Made by a program: the position numbers and the translations under genes. Under the pieces are notes generated by a model that was not told the DNA's origin, did no database searches, and was given only the letters and a program-made list of their open reading frames with translations. From positions 27,822 through 91,821 of the forward strand of contig CAVZTX010000025.1 in NCBI GenBank assembly GCA_963778375.1: DNA of 64,000 nt, given 5' to 3'. Below are positions 55,136 to 64,000 of this stretch, one piece after another. Every line of letters begins with the position of its first letter. Position 1 is the first letter of the stretch. Source of the stretch: CAVZTX01 sp963778375 (GTDB lineage: Bacteria > Chloroflexota > Ktedonobacteria > Ktedonobacterales > Ktedonobacteraceae).

Positions 55136-56750
55136 GGCATGGTTCAAAGGGTTGTGACACTTGAACGATTAGGCAGCCTGACAAGAATAGCCCAGGACAT
55201 CCAACCAGTCGGTTGCAGGCTGGCGGGTGTCCGTCCTTTGCAAGGGAGAGAGACCCTCATGCACCCCGCGTGGAGCGACGTGATGATTATGCCAGACGGC
55301 CAAGAGCGCCAACATGCCAGCCGAGAGGGTGCGATGCACGGCCAAATGGGGCCGCACGATACTGTGCCAATTCTCCACCACACTGCTGGCGCGCACCGTA
55401 CGCTCCCAAGCGGACAGTAGGGCTTGCGCTGCTTCTCGCCAGCTAGGATCAAAGCCCTCCAACAGTGCCTTAGTGCTTGGCCCTAGCAAGGCGCGCCGTT
55501 GCCATGCCCAGGCCAGCAGTGCGACGGCGCGTGGACCCAAGCGCTCATACGCTTGCTGATGTGGCCCATCGAGTTCGGCGGCAAAGAGCAGTAGGTGGGG
55601 AAGCGCCAAACGCAACTGTTTGGCCAACGACTGGATCTGCTTCTGCAAGGTGGGCAATGCCTGTGCTGCCAATTCCTCCAGCAAGGCCAGCAGTGCGTCC
55701 AGTTCCTGCTGACGCTCCCCGCTGCTGAGCACCCCTGCCTGCTGCTGGGTCCCTAGCACCACGACGTCCAGCAGCGTATGCAATTCCTGCGCGAGATAGC
55801 GCAGCGCCTGGGTGACGTACTGCGTCCGTTCGATGCGTTGCTCGTGTTCCACGACGTTGGCCTCAGGTGCCCGCCCACGGGCTTTCTGACCTTGGGCCAC
55901 GCGCCCAGCTTGGCGTTGAATGACGGGCAAGCGGTCTTGCAGTTGGTGCAAGGCACGCTCACAGCGCCCTTGGACTTGAGCAGCGCTATGCAACACATGC
56001 CAGACGTCACGCTGGTGGCGGTCCAGTCGTTGCACAGAGCTCAATGCCTCTTGGATGGCCCGTCCTCCATCACTGACACTGCGCTCGCAGAGCAGGCCTT
56101 GCTCCTGCAAATACCACCACACCAACGTCCAGCTTTCCCCATCCACCGCTACCGGTGGCAAGGTGGCCCATACTTGCCCACTGTGCACATCCACCACATT
56201 GAGATAGGCTTTGCCGCGCTGACTGCTGTACTGTTCATCCAAGGCCCAAGCACGAGGCGTACTCACCTTTTGCTGGCTCAACCAATGTTGTGCCCGTCGC
56301 CCCGCTTCTTGCACGATCCCGCTAATGCTTCCCAAGCTGATGCGGATGCCACACAGCTTCAGCACACACCTCTGAATCTCGCGATAACTGGCATGTGCTT
56401 CAATCAGCAAGGTCAATACCTGTTCTTGCACCTGCATCGTGCCTTTGACTGGACCGTGCCTGGGTTCCAAGGCCACTTGCAAAGCCTGTGCTCCTTTCAC
56501 TTTCCATCGATACAAGGTCTGACGCGCGATCTGATGCGTGCAACTCAATTGGCTCACCAACCCATGTCGGGGGTCGGGCACCAACAATTGACTGATCCAC
56601 TGGCTTCGTTGTTCGCCTGTGCTACAATGATGCATGTTTCCTCCCTGAGTGCGGTGTCGCTTTTGTTGCTTTCACCTTATCTCTCAGGGATACTTTTGGC
56701 AACTGTTCGCGCAATTGTCACCTTGGTCTACGCTTACTTTGAACCATGCC
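55136..56750. mobile_element. Complete insertion sequence of unassigned family, 1615 bp
   Basis: Inverted repeats GGCATGGTTCAAAG at 55136-55149 and its complement at 56737-56750 bound the element. The trinucleotide TTA is duplicated at 55133-55135 and 56751-56753. Removing the element and one TTA restores the pentapeptide-repeat frame exactly. One transposase occupies nearly all of it. I cannot place the family by sight. Confidence 0.85.
55169..56635 (-). CDS. Transposase, HTH plus DDE-type, family unassigned
   Basis: Protein of 488 residues. The N-terminal region has a helix-turn-helix (LSCTHQIARQTLYRWKVKG) and a second helical DNA-binding part (SYREIQRCVLKLCGIRISLGSIS). Candidate catalytic residues are Asp in RAWALDEQYSSQRGKAY, Asp in RSVSDGGRAIQE and Glu in SVVENWHSIVRPH, separated by a large helical insertion rich in Gln and Leu. 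That DDE layout with a long insertion recalls IS families with bulky insertion domains. The frame is intact. Confidence 0.75.
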   Translation of the reverse strand: MHHCSTGEQRSQWISQLLVPDPRHGLVSQLSCTHQIARQTLYRWKVKGAQALQVALEPRHGPVKGTMQVQEQVLTLLIEAHASYREIQRCVLKLCGIRISLGSISGIVQEAGRRAQHWLSQQKVSTPRAWALDEQYSSQRGKAYLNVVDVHSGQVWATLPPVAVDGESWTLVWWYLQEQGLLCERSVSDGGRAIQEALSSVQRLDRHQRDVWHVLHSAAQVQGRCERALHQLQDRLPVIQRQAGRVAQGQKARGRAPEANVVEHEQRIERTQYVTQALRYLAQELHTLLDVVVLGTQQQAGVLSSGERQQELDALLALLEELAAQALPTLQKQIQSLAKQLRLALPHLLLFAAELDGPHQQAYERLGPRAVALLAWAWQRRALLGPSTKALLEGFDPSWREAAQALLSAWERTVRASSVVENWHSIVRPHLAVHRTLSAGMLALLAVWHNHHVAPRGVHEGLSPLQRTDTRQPATDWLDVLGYSCQAA

Positions 56751-57234
56751 TTATATAAATAAGCCCCAAATCATGTATAAATTGCAACAGAATTCCCTTA
56801 CGATCTGAGTCTAAACTTCGTAGTGCAGTGAATGTACGTGCTCGTGCAACATTTCGTACTTCATCTCCTGGTTTGGAGGTTCGTAAATTTTGATTGAGCA
56901 ACAGTTCTGACATGCGATCTAGATACGTCTGTAGTGTTGTCTCTTGCTGTTGATTTATTGCAATCTGCTGGTTTGTCTGGTTTTGCTGATAGCTGAACCA
57001 AGCAATTGCAGCTGGAATAGCAATAGCCCCAAAAGCTGCTAGGAGAGTGCCAACTAGTAGAAGCCATTCCCAGAAGGATTTGTCAGCAAATCCCCAGCTA
57101 ATACCTCTTTTCTTTGGGGTAGGTGGTGTAGATACTATTGGAGTTTTACCATTGGTATATGAAGGTGGGAGCCAAAGTTTTGTCTCTGTTGTCGCAAGAT
57201 TGTGGTTTGCATTGTCCTGGTGGTTCTCACTCAT
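56751..57234 (-). pseudogene. Pentapeptide-repeat protein gene, 5' fragment
   Basis: Encodes a hydrophilic start, one membrane helix (FWEWLLLVGTLLAAFGAIAIPAAIAWF), then QQQETTLQTYLDRMSELLLN and DEVRNVARARTFTALRSLDSDRKGILLQFIHDLGLIYI, the regular lead-in to pentapeptide repeats in this protein type. It then runs into the insertion sequence and stops. The protein would be membrane anchored with its repeat coil inside or outside the cell; function unknown. Confidence 0.8.
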
Positions 57235-57352
57235 CTACTTCCTCATTTTCATTGAGAAACGTCATCCTTATCGCTGTATTATATCCCAAGTAAATAGACG
57301 AAAAATTGTTCTCATAATCAAGTGTTAGTCCAAATCTCAACCTGAATAATTT

Positions 57353-57985
57353 TTATATCTCCCCTTCTTGTTGTGTTAGTAAGCTAGCAGTCTTCCTGTC
57401 TTTTTCATTCTTATCGGAAGGGTGAAAAAGATATTTCTTGGTTGCAAAAAGACCAGCGAGTGCTGCGACAGCAAGAGTAAGTATTATTGCATGTTGTATA
57501 TCTAGTTTGCTAATGTCACCAATATTTCCAATACCAAGAAGGATGGCGGCGGCCAAGCCCGTCATTACCGGATCTATTGCTTCATCTGGTCCAGGAGTAA
57601 AGAGCATGTATGCTAAATCAACACCTGTGGAAAAAAATAATCCGTAGGCAATTATATCGAGGGGGTTAAATGTTGCAAATGATATTTTAGATGGGTTGCC
57701 AAAGACACTGAGGAGAAACGCAAAACCATCTATTAGGAGAGCGATACCGAGAATGACGCCAATACTCATCTGAAGAATGATTTTGATGCTCTCTGCATAA
57801 TGTCTAAGGAAATTATAAAGCCCATGTGTATTGTCTGTATCATCGGAAAAATTTGGTCTTTTAAAGGCGTTGAGGAGTTTTGAGAATCGTGATTGACTTT
57901 CGGTCGCTGTTTCAGGATGTGATTTACTACTCAATTCTTCATTAGAAGGCGGTTGGGTGGGCGACACCGAGGAAACTTCTGCCAT
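57353..57985 (-). CDS. Hypothetical four-helix membrane protein
   Basis: Protein of 210 residues with a 65-residue hydrophilic N-terminus and four hydrophobic segments (IILQMSIGVILGIALLIDGFAFLLSVF, LDIIAYGLFFSTGVDLAYMLF, MTGLAAAILLGIGNIG, AIILTLAVAALAGLFAT). The tail is charged. I do not recognise it. It lies upstream of the interrupted pentapeptide gene on the same strand and may have been part of the same unit. Confidence 0.55.
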   Translation of the reverse strand: MAEVSSVSPTQPPSNEELSSKSHPETATESQSRFSKLLNAFKRPNFSDDTDNTHGLYNFLRHYAESIKIILQMSIGVILGIALLIDGFAFLLSVFGNPSKISFATFNPLDIIAYGLFFSTGVDLAYMLFTPGPDEAIDPVMTGLAAAILLGIGNIGDISKLDIQHAIILTLAVAALAGLFATKKYLFHPSDKNEKDRKTASLLTQQEGEI

Positions 57986-58136
57986 ACGACACCTCTCAAA
58001 AAATACTCTGAAGCTTACCGATTTTATTAGTCTCTATAATATGATACAAGTGGAGAATTGCCAAAATTGCCGACCCAGTGAGCGTAGCAAGGCATCTGTG
58101 GTCTGAGCTTACAGTACGGTGCTTTTGCCCTGACGG

Positions 58137-58170
58137 AAAAAAATGGTCCGCTGTAAAGCTACAACGGACC
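58137..58170 (-). terminator. Intrinsic terminator behind the tRNA-like gene
   Basis: On the minus strand GGTCCG-t-TGTA pairs with TACA-g-CGGACC (plus-strand 58145-58155 and 58160-58170) around a four-base loop, followed directly by seven T. A complete rho-independent terminator located about 30 bases after the tRNA-like 3' end. Confidence 0.85.
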
Positions 58171-58202
58171 GTATATCAAACAAGCATCGCTGCTTGGGAT
58201 TA

Positions 58203-58273
58203 GTCGGTGGAGGGTTCAAACCCTCAACTTGCTATTCGTGAGGTAGCTGCTCTTTCCACTGAGCTACACCGCG
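58203..58273 (-). tRNA. tRNA-like gene, anticodon CAC (Val?), imperfect
   Basis: Read on the minus strand, the sequence has a clear D arm (GCTC-AGTGGAAA-GAGC), an anticodon arm GCTAC-CTCACGA-ATAGC (one C-A mismatch) and a T stem GAGGG/CCCTC. The T loop has only six bases (TTTGAA) and the acceptor stem pairs at five central positions (CGGTG/CACCG) but not at the end. The anticodon would be CAC. The intrinsic terminator behind it argues for a transcribed gene. It is either a slightly degenerate tRNA or a normal one with one or two base errors in the sequence. Confidence 0.5.
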
Positions 58274-58404
58274 AGAAATATTCTACACCTAAATCATCGC
58301 ACATAAGCTACAGTTGACGAGGAAACGAGGGGTAGGTTAGCCATATTTTCCCTTTTTCTGGTTGTTCTTCAAGATATGCGTAGTCTTCTAATGGGGAATA
58401 GTTG

Positions 58405-58433
58405 TTGACAATTGTTGAGCTTTTTGTGATAAT
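58405..58433 (+). promoter_or_regulatory. Promoter of the toxin-antitoxin operon
   Basis: TTGACA (58405-58410), a 17-base spacer and GATAAT (58428-58433), close to the sigma-70 consensus. Transcription would start about 10-12 bases before the antitoxin ATG, and there is no ribosome site, so the message is nearly leaderless. GTTGA/TCAAC half-sites around it (GTTGACAATTGTTGAG and ACTCAACAAG) could be antitoxin operators. Confidence 0.65.
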
Positions 58434-58451
58434 TGCGCTAACTCAACAAGT

Positions 58452-58751
58452 ATGAATACTACAACGACAGGAATATCGGAAAAAAGTATCGCAGCCTTTG
58501 AAGCACGAAGAAATTTCGGCAAGATCCTCCAAGAAGTCACGGCCAAAGGCGATAAGTTCGTGGTTGAACGACATGGTGAGCCTATTGCCGCTGTTGTTCC
58601 CATTCGGATATACCAGCAATGGAAGAAGGAACGCGAAGGATTTTTTGCTCAGATGCAAGAGATTGCAGAGCGAGTGAATCTCTCGCCGGAGGAAGCAGAT
58701 CGACTTGCTACTAAAGCGGTCAAGGCAGTCCGGGCGACAAAGCATCTATGA
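58452..58751 (+). CDS. Antitoxin, Phd/YefM family
   Basis: Protein of 99 residues. The first 60 form the DNA-binding Phd/YefM fold: ISEKSIAAFEARRNFGKILQEVTAKGDKFVVERHGEPIAAVVPI. The rest is a helical toxin-neutralising tail (FFAQMQEIAERVNLSPEEADRLATKAV). It would repress its own promoter and block the PIN toxin encoded next. The stop overlaps the toxin start by four bases (ATGA), the usual antitoxin-first arrangement. Confidence 0.85.
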   Translation: MNTTTTGISEKSIAAFEARRNFGKILQEVTAKGDKFVVERHGEPIAAVVPIRIYQQWKKEREGFFAQMQEIAERVNLSPEEADRLATKAVKAVRATKHL

Positions 58752-59179
58752 GAGTAGTGATTGATACCAATGTCATTATCAGCAGCTATCTCTCTCCTAC
58801 AGGCATACCAGCACAAATTCTTCAACAGTGGGATCTCAATGCATTTGATCTGCTGGTCTCAGACCCTATATTGCAAGAGTACCAGACGGTTTTCCTCTAC
58901 CCACATCTCCAAGCACTTCATCATCTAAATCAAGTGGAAGTTGCAGCGATCATAGCACGCTTTCGGAAATTTGGCATCCTTATCACGCCACTGAAAGAGC
59001 TGACCGTCATTGAAGAAGACCCTGAGGATAACAAATTTCTCTCCTGCGGCATTGCAGGCCAAGCTGAAGTAATTGTCAGTGGCGATAGTGACTTACTTCA
59101 CCTGAAAACATACGAAGGCACGCATATCCTTACTCCCCATGCATTTTTAACCGTGTTACAAGCTGAGCAAGCAGCATAA
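58748..59179 (+). CDS. PIN-domain toxin (COG1569-type)
   Basis: Ribonuclease-fold protein of 143 residues. Acidic metal-binding residues fit the PIN pattern: D in MRVVIDTNVIISS, E in DPILQEYQ, D in EEDPEDNKFLSCG and D in IVSGDSDLL. LKTYEGTHILTPHAFLTVL is the family's usual end. With the Phd-type partner upstream it forms a type II toxin-antitoxin module. Such modules are frequent in accessory regions; role in plasmid-like maintenance or phage defence is inferred. Confidence 0.85.
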   Translation: MRVVIDTNVIISSYLSPTGIPAQILQQWDLNAFDLLVSDPILQEYQTVFLYPHLQALHHLNQVEVAAIIARFRKFGILITPLKELTVIEEDPEDNKFLSCGIAGQAEVIVSGDSDLLHLKTYEGTHILTPHAFLTVLQAEQAA

Positions 59180-59212
59180 GTTCCCTCTCCCCTACTCACT
59201 GTTTCTCTCCTC

Positions 59213-59790
59213 TCAGCCGACTTTTTTCGGTCGAACCGTGACGTAGCGATAGAGTGTAGAGCGGGAGATATGCAGCGTCTTGCAAATGTCAGCGATGGTG
59301 TTGTTTTTGTCGTCATAGAGCGACTGGGCTAATGACTACTTTTTTGGCGTCATTAAGCGTCTGCTGTTCTTGGTCTGCCGCCTCTTCTTCCTCTGGCTCT
59401 GGCAGCAAGGAAACCTGCTTGGGTTCTTTCTCGGATAATATCCCGTTCAAATTCAGCCAATGCTCCAAAGATATGAAAGATGAGTTTTCCCCCACTGGTT
59501 GTGGTGTCAATATTTTCAGTGATACTTTTAAATCCAATCTTTCTATTGTTGAGATTAGTGATGGTTTCAATGAGATGTTTGAGTGACCTACCAAGCCTGT
59601 CCAATCGCCATACAACAAGCGTATCCCCTTCTCTCACATATGACAGTGCAGCATCAAGTCCGTGTCTTTCCGTTGTTGATCCGCTTATGGTATCAGTAAA
59701 GATTTTAGAACAGCCAATTTTTTCTAATGCATCTTTTTGGAGATTAAGCGTTTGATCTGAAGTAGAAACACGAGCATAACCGATAAGCAT
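59213..59790 (-). pseudogene. Serine recombinase (resolvase/invertase family), frameshifted near the C-terminus
   Basis: The frame from ATG 59790 gives a complete catalytic domain: LIGYARVSTSDQTLNLQKDAL with the nucleophile Ser at position 9 or 10, VVWRLDRLGRSLKHL, and FGALAEFERDIIRERTQAG into the E-helix. It stops at 59353 after GRPRTADA. The helix-turn-helix (NTIADICKTLHISRSTLYRY) follows in another frame to TGA at 59213-59215, with a second shift between. Two indels in about 40 codons separate the catalytic from the DNA-binding part. Probably part of a Tn3- or IS607-like unit with the small gene upstream. Confidence 0.75.
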
Positions 59791-59797
59791 AGACGGT

Positions 59798-59995
59798 TTA
59801 GAACAGTGCCAACTGTCCTTTCTTTTTCTGCTCCTGGCGTTGAAAATGCAGTCCGAGTACCGCTTTATACATCACCCGGGCCAGTAAAAATACTTGATCT
59901 ATTTCTTCTTCTTTGGGAACTCTTCCCAATTCGTCATGGAGGGCAACAGCGATTTTTGCTTTGAGGAGTCTTTTCTTTTGTTCCGGCAGTGCCAT
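59798..59995 (-). CDS. 65-residue hypothetical protein upstream of the resolvase
   Basis: Basic helical protein MALPEQKKRLLKAKIAVALH... with an acidic middle (GRVPKEEEIDQVF) and basic end. Its stop is seven bases before the resolvase start, so both are one transcript. No family is recognised; a recombination accessory or regulator is possible. Confidence 0.45.
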   Translation of the reverse strand: MALPEQKKRLLKAKIAVALHDELGRVPKEEEIDQVFLLARVMYKAVLGLHFQRQEQKKKGQLALF

Positions 59996-60330
59996 AATGA
60001 TGAGTTTATTGTCTCAAAACTCAACAGTAATGTCAAGTAGCAAGACGATGATAAAGAGATAAGTTTTGATATTGTACATTAGCTTTCCCTCCTATCTGAT
60101 GCTTATTAGTGATGCTTCGTCTCAAAAATGTTCCTTTTTAGACAATTGATTTCAAAACATCAATGATCTGACTAATACTCGTTTCATGTGAATTTTGTTA
60201 TTGTTCAGTTCATATTGATACATGACTTAATTACTAATTATTTTTGAAAAAGCTTTTAAATGGTATATACTTGCTACTTGGCAGCGATACAAGCTATTTA
60301 GTCCTAACCTATTGGAATCGAGAATAAAGT
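59996..60330. other. AT-rich intergenic region before the nuclease-helicase pair
   Basis: About 335 bases with no gene or clear repeat. It separates the divergent resolvase unit and the defence-like pair and should contain both promoters. Confidence 0.4.
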
Positions 60331-61156
60331 ATGCTGAACAATTGGTTAATTCAACAATTAAAACATTCACCTGTTTATAAATTTCCGGTAACAGATGTAA
60401 CTGAGTTAGCTCCACCTGATGAGGGGATTATGGATTATCTTGCCCTGGCTCTGTTACTTGCTCATGGTAATCCACAACAAATTAGGGATCAATATGAACT
60501 TCTTCTCAAAGATGCTGAGGATAATTCATTAAATCTTTTGAAAAGGTATTTAGAAGATCAAATTTTCCCAGGGCAAAAAAGAATAAGTGTTCGTGTAGGT
60601 AATTTTGGTGAAGTATTAGCCTCAAATTTTTTGATTGAGTTTGAAAGACTTCTGGTTCCCAATTTACAAGTTACGATATCGTGAAAAAAAAGATTGGGCA
60701 ATGCGATTAACCGATCTTTGCCTAATTAAACGTCGACAGAATGGGAGACCATTAATTTGTTATGGTGAAGTAAAAACGATTTCGGGGAATTGTGACAAAG
60801 ATATCGCAATTAAGGGGCATGATAGTTTGGTGTTAGGCGAGGGGAAAGATGTATTGTCTCAACCTGAAATATTGCATTTTATTCCAAATATTGTATGACA
60901 CTCATAGACTTGATGAAGCTCAATTCATCTCAGGAATTGAGTTTGGTACCATTGAGTATGATAAAAGGCACGATCTTTTTATTGTGCACTCAAAAGAGGA
61001 GTGGACCGATGAGATATTAGATAGATTAGAAGGCCATCCGTTAGACCCCAGTTAGTTGATTTCTCAACTAAAGTTGTTTTAATTGATGGCTTGAGAAGTA
61101 TCATTGATGCTACTTATGATAGATGTACTACGGTCTCCAAGGCTTTGATTAATTCC
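60331..61156 (+). pseudogene. HamA-like nuclease (DUF1837, Hachiman-type), multiply frameshifted
   Basis: Three frames in succession (60331-60684, 60635-60898, 60849-61055) and a fourth stretch to about 61156 combine into a protein of about 270 residues. Recognisable order: a helical start (MDYLALALLLAHGNPQQIRDQ), RVGNFGEVLASNF (a conserved Glu), WAMRLTDLCLI (Asp), ICYGEVKTISG (E-x-K), and a C-terminal IEYDKRHDLFIVHSKEEW. The E...D...E-x-K set fits the PD-(D/E)xK core of HamA. The switch points lie near 60640-60650, 60880-60890 and 61045-61050. The gene directly precedes a Ski2-like helicase, the HamA-HamB order. Assignment rests on my memory of the family. Confidence 0.55.
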
Positions 61157-64000
61157 ATGGATAAACAGGAATTCTTCGAAAGCACGTACAATAGCCTTGA
61201 GTCATTAATGCGTGATCCCAGGTTTCGAAATGAACTGGCGCAGGTACAAGCACGATCAGTCCAGGAAGAGCTGTTATCCAGTCAGCCCATCGCAAGATAT
61301 ACTTTTACATCCTCTGAAATCTGGAGAAAATGTGAGTACATTTTCGCAAACAGCTCACTCCTCTTGAGAGAAGGAGATCAATTAGCTGAGGCCGATAATA
61401 GGACAAAAAGTATTCTTGACTCGTTGAAAATCGCTGCTCAGTCTTTTGAGTTTCTCTCTAAGTTCGCTAATAATGAGGAGGACGAAGAAATCTTATTGAT
61501 TAACTCTGCAATTTGTTATCATATTGCAGGGTATCATGCAAATGCTCAATGCCTTGCGAAGATAGCCGAAAAAAAAGCACTAGCTGAAGAAGTAGTAGAT
61601 GAGAGAAACAATACTCCTGACTTCAATTTGACGTGGTTATTCCGGCAAGCATTACTTGCTTTTTTAAGAAGAGATATTTCCAAACTACAGCGGATCACTC
61701 AACGGGCCATATCTTTTGTCAAAGCTTTACAAGAACGGATAGTTTCAGACTCGGACGAAGAGCAAGTCATTTTAGACATACAAAATCTTTACGGACATCT
61801 CTTTTTTCAAAAGGCACTTTCCCACTTCACAGAGTATTGCATTCACGGCGTGAAAGAACAATTTTCGGTAGCTCAGCAAAATATTGAGAAATCCTATGGA
61901 TATTTTCAGCAGACCGGAGATGTACGGCTTGATATTATCGCTTCTGAGCTTAGGACGTTATTAAAACTATTCGAGTTGCGGAGCACCTGGTCAAATCTAG
62001 AGAGATATGGGGATGATCTTATTCAAAATCCTGTGTGGAATACATACCTACGAAATCTTGCCCTAGAAAAGTCAATTGTTGAGTTTTGGGCATCTCAGCT
62101 AAGAGCTTTACAAAATGATCTTTTAACCGCTGATGATAGTTTCATAATACAAATGCCAACAAGCGCAGGGAAAACATTTATTGCGGAGCTTGCAATACTT
62201 GCCACTCTTACCAATTTAACACAAAGGCGGTGTTTATACATCGCTCCTTATCGTGCTTTGGTCAACGAAATCGAGGATAGGTTAGCAGATACCCTTGGAG
62301 CACTAGGCTATCGTGTATCAAATCTTGCTGGTGGCTTTGAATTTGACAGCTTTCAAAATTTTCTGGCTGTTGAGTCTGATGTACTTGTCACTACACCTGA
62401 GAAAGTAGACTTGCTTTTTAGAACTCATCCTGACTATTTTGAAGATATAGCAACGATAGTTATTGATGAAGGTCATATGCTAGATGGTGGTATTCCTGGA
62501 AAGAATGAGATAGATCAGGGTAAAACTCTTGCAGACGAGCTTGCACAAAATGGCACACTAGGACGTGGTGTTTCGCTGGAATTGCTCATTACTAGACTAA
62601 AACGTAAATTACCACACGCGAACTTTTTATTTCTTTCTGCTGTTATGCCTGAAATAAACGTTGATGATTTTGTCGGTTGGCTTTCTAAAAATTCACAAAA
62701 ACCATTGAAGATAGAGAAAACAGAGCGACCTTCCCGCCAAACAATTGCGACTTTTAAGTGGTGGAAAGTTTCCTCAAAAGAGAAGGGTGGATATAATGGA
62801 CAACTTCAGTATCATGGTCTAAAGGGACAACAATCAACATTTGTTCCTTATTTCCTTCGAAGAGATACATACTATACCGGCGAACCAACTCCGACAGGTA
62901 AACCACAAATAAAAACATGGCCAGATGTAAAGAATAAGACTCAAACAACAGCTATGCTTGCTGCAAAATTTGCTAAAACAGGTCCAGTATTGGTCTTTTG
63001 TGCTATGCCGCGTGAAGTCAGGCAGGTTGTAGATAACATAGTTACCTCCCTAAAGTACCTTGAAGAAACAAATGTCATTCCTTCAGATGATCTGAAATAT
63101 AAAGCAAATCCAGGACTTGAGTCATATGATCTAGCTAAAGAATGGCTGGGTGAAGAGCACTCTTTGACAAAGGCACTCCATTATGGAGTTGGCTTACATT
63201 ATGGTCCTTTACCTGATCCAGTTCGTCAAGCAGTGGAGAATGATTTTCGTGATGGAAGAATTTCTATTCTCGTCTAGCACGAACACATTAGGTCAAGGGG
63301 TTAATTTACCTGTCAAGACCGCAATAATATATAGCTTAGAGTTCAAATATAAAGATGATACTAATTCAAGTAACAAGAATAACGTCAAGTCGAGTCCACT
63401 AAAAAAACGTGACTTTTGGAATATCTGTGGAAGAGCAGGGAGAGCAGGCAAAGAGACAGAGGGGCAGATTGTCTTTGTAACGAACTCAAGTAAGGATACT
63501 AGTTTGTTCAAGGAATTTCGTGATGAGAATGACATTGAGGCGGTGGAAAGCTCACTGTATAAATTATTAGCAGCTTTGATTGAAAAGCGTATTAGTGAAG
63601 ATGAGCTTATCGATTATCTTGATCCACATGTGTTAGCACTTCTTGCGGAAGAAGTGGTGAATACAGAGGATGAAAATGCTGTTAAAGAGTTTTTACAGTC
63701 AAGTCTTGTTGGAGTTCAGGCGAAGAGAAATAAGCGCAGCTTAGCTTTATTAACCTCAGCGATAAAACGAACATCATCCGAATTAACCAGGAGGTAACGG
63801 ATCGAGCTTTACGAGTAGTATTTGCCTCAACCGGGTTGCGGGTGAGTAGTTGCCAGATGCTAGAAAAGGCAGTAGATGAATTTCTTTCAGTTCGCGGATG
63901 GGAAGTACCAGAAGGAGAAACAAAAGATTTTTATCTAGATGAAGAGCTTTTAGAATTTGCGTTTGAAGCGTGTCGAAATATACCGGAAATGAAGTTGGGA
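61157..64000 (+). pseudogene. HamB-like Ski2-family helicase, frameshifted and running off the window
   Basis: Helicase of more than 930 residues. The ATG at 61157 is chosen; a TTG at 61091 would prolong it. Residues 1-300 are helical, TPR-like, without known motif. Then come the helicase motifs: Walker A MPTSAGKTFIAELA (about 333-346), DEGH box VIDEGHML (about 435-442), FLFLSAVMP (motif III), VLVFCAMPREVR (motif IV), LGQGVNLP (motif V) and ICGRAGRAGKETEG (motif VI). The frame changes at about 63275 (just before STNTLGQGVNL) and again near 63775; the last part (IIRINQEVTDRALRVVFAST...) is open to the window end. With the nuclease-like gene upstream it forms a nuclease-helicase defence pair of Hachiman type. 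Confidence 0.65.

Noticed and set aside
55778..56758. 326-codon open frame on the plus strand inside the second insertion sequence
   Set aside because: Antisense to a well-supported transposase, no start with a ribosome site and no protein-like motifs.

Overview
The window looks like chromosomal DNA of a filamentous soil-type Chloroflexota, most likely class Ktedonobacteria. This is inferred from gene content and style: many lipoproteins and secreted beta-propellers, a pentapeptide protein with a C-terminal membrane module, an F420-type luciferase-like oxidoreductase, fused E1 dehydrogenase genes, and a remnant of a sensor protein type that I associate with Ktedonobacteria. No marker gene settles the taxonomy.

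Layout. 0.3-3.8 kb: a sulfolipid-type UDP-sulfoquinovose synthase facing a three-gene overlapping operon (membrane protein, DedA, MGDG-synthase-like glycosyltransferase). 4.1-7.7 kb: a xylose-type sugar ABC importer whose binding protein is frameshifted. 7.9-12.8 kb: a cellobiose/lactose-class PTS (IIB, IIC) with a consensus sigma-54 promoter, next to a LevR-like activator split into two ORFs. 13-23 kb: metabolic and housekeeping genes (LLM oxidoreductase, YwqG-like protein, secreted HNH-type lipoprotein, glutamine synthetase-like enzyme, YtxH protein, CoiA-like protein, PAS/GAF histidine kinase overlapping a FluG-type amidohydrolase, Nudix). 23-28.7 kb: a GH42 beta-galactosidase and a fused 2-oxoacid dehydrogenase E1, both with one frameshift, then a Tat-exported ferritin-like protein. 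29-32 kb: an acetoin-utilisation-type pair in which an AcuC deacetylase is fused to an AcuA-like acetyltransferase, preceded by AcuB. 32.8-49.7 kb: an S9 peptidase, a lipoprotein, an orphan DNA methyltransferase with a leader ORF, an inositol-phosphatase-like enzyme, large secreted proteins, a potassium-channel-like protein and a GT4 glycosyltransferase.

From about 50 kb on the window becomes an accessory region: a tandem thioesterase duplication, a hidden 33-residue membrane peptide, two complete insertion sequences that each interrupt a gene precisely (removing the element plus one 3-bp duplication restores each reading frame), two pentapeptide-repeat genes (one with an in-frame stop), a tRNA-like gene with its own terminator, a Phd/PIN toxin-antitoxin pair, a broken serine resolvase, and a nuclease-helicase pair resembling the Hachiman anti-phage system that carries several frameshifts and runs off the window end.

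Single-base frameshifts recur across the window (about 7.3, 24.4, 27.1, 51.9, 59.3, 60.6-61.1, 63.3 and 63.8 kb, possibly 11.5 kb). Either the assembly contains indel errors or these genes are decaying; sequence alone cannot separate the two, so the frameshifted genes are described by the protein they would encode.
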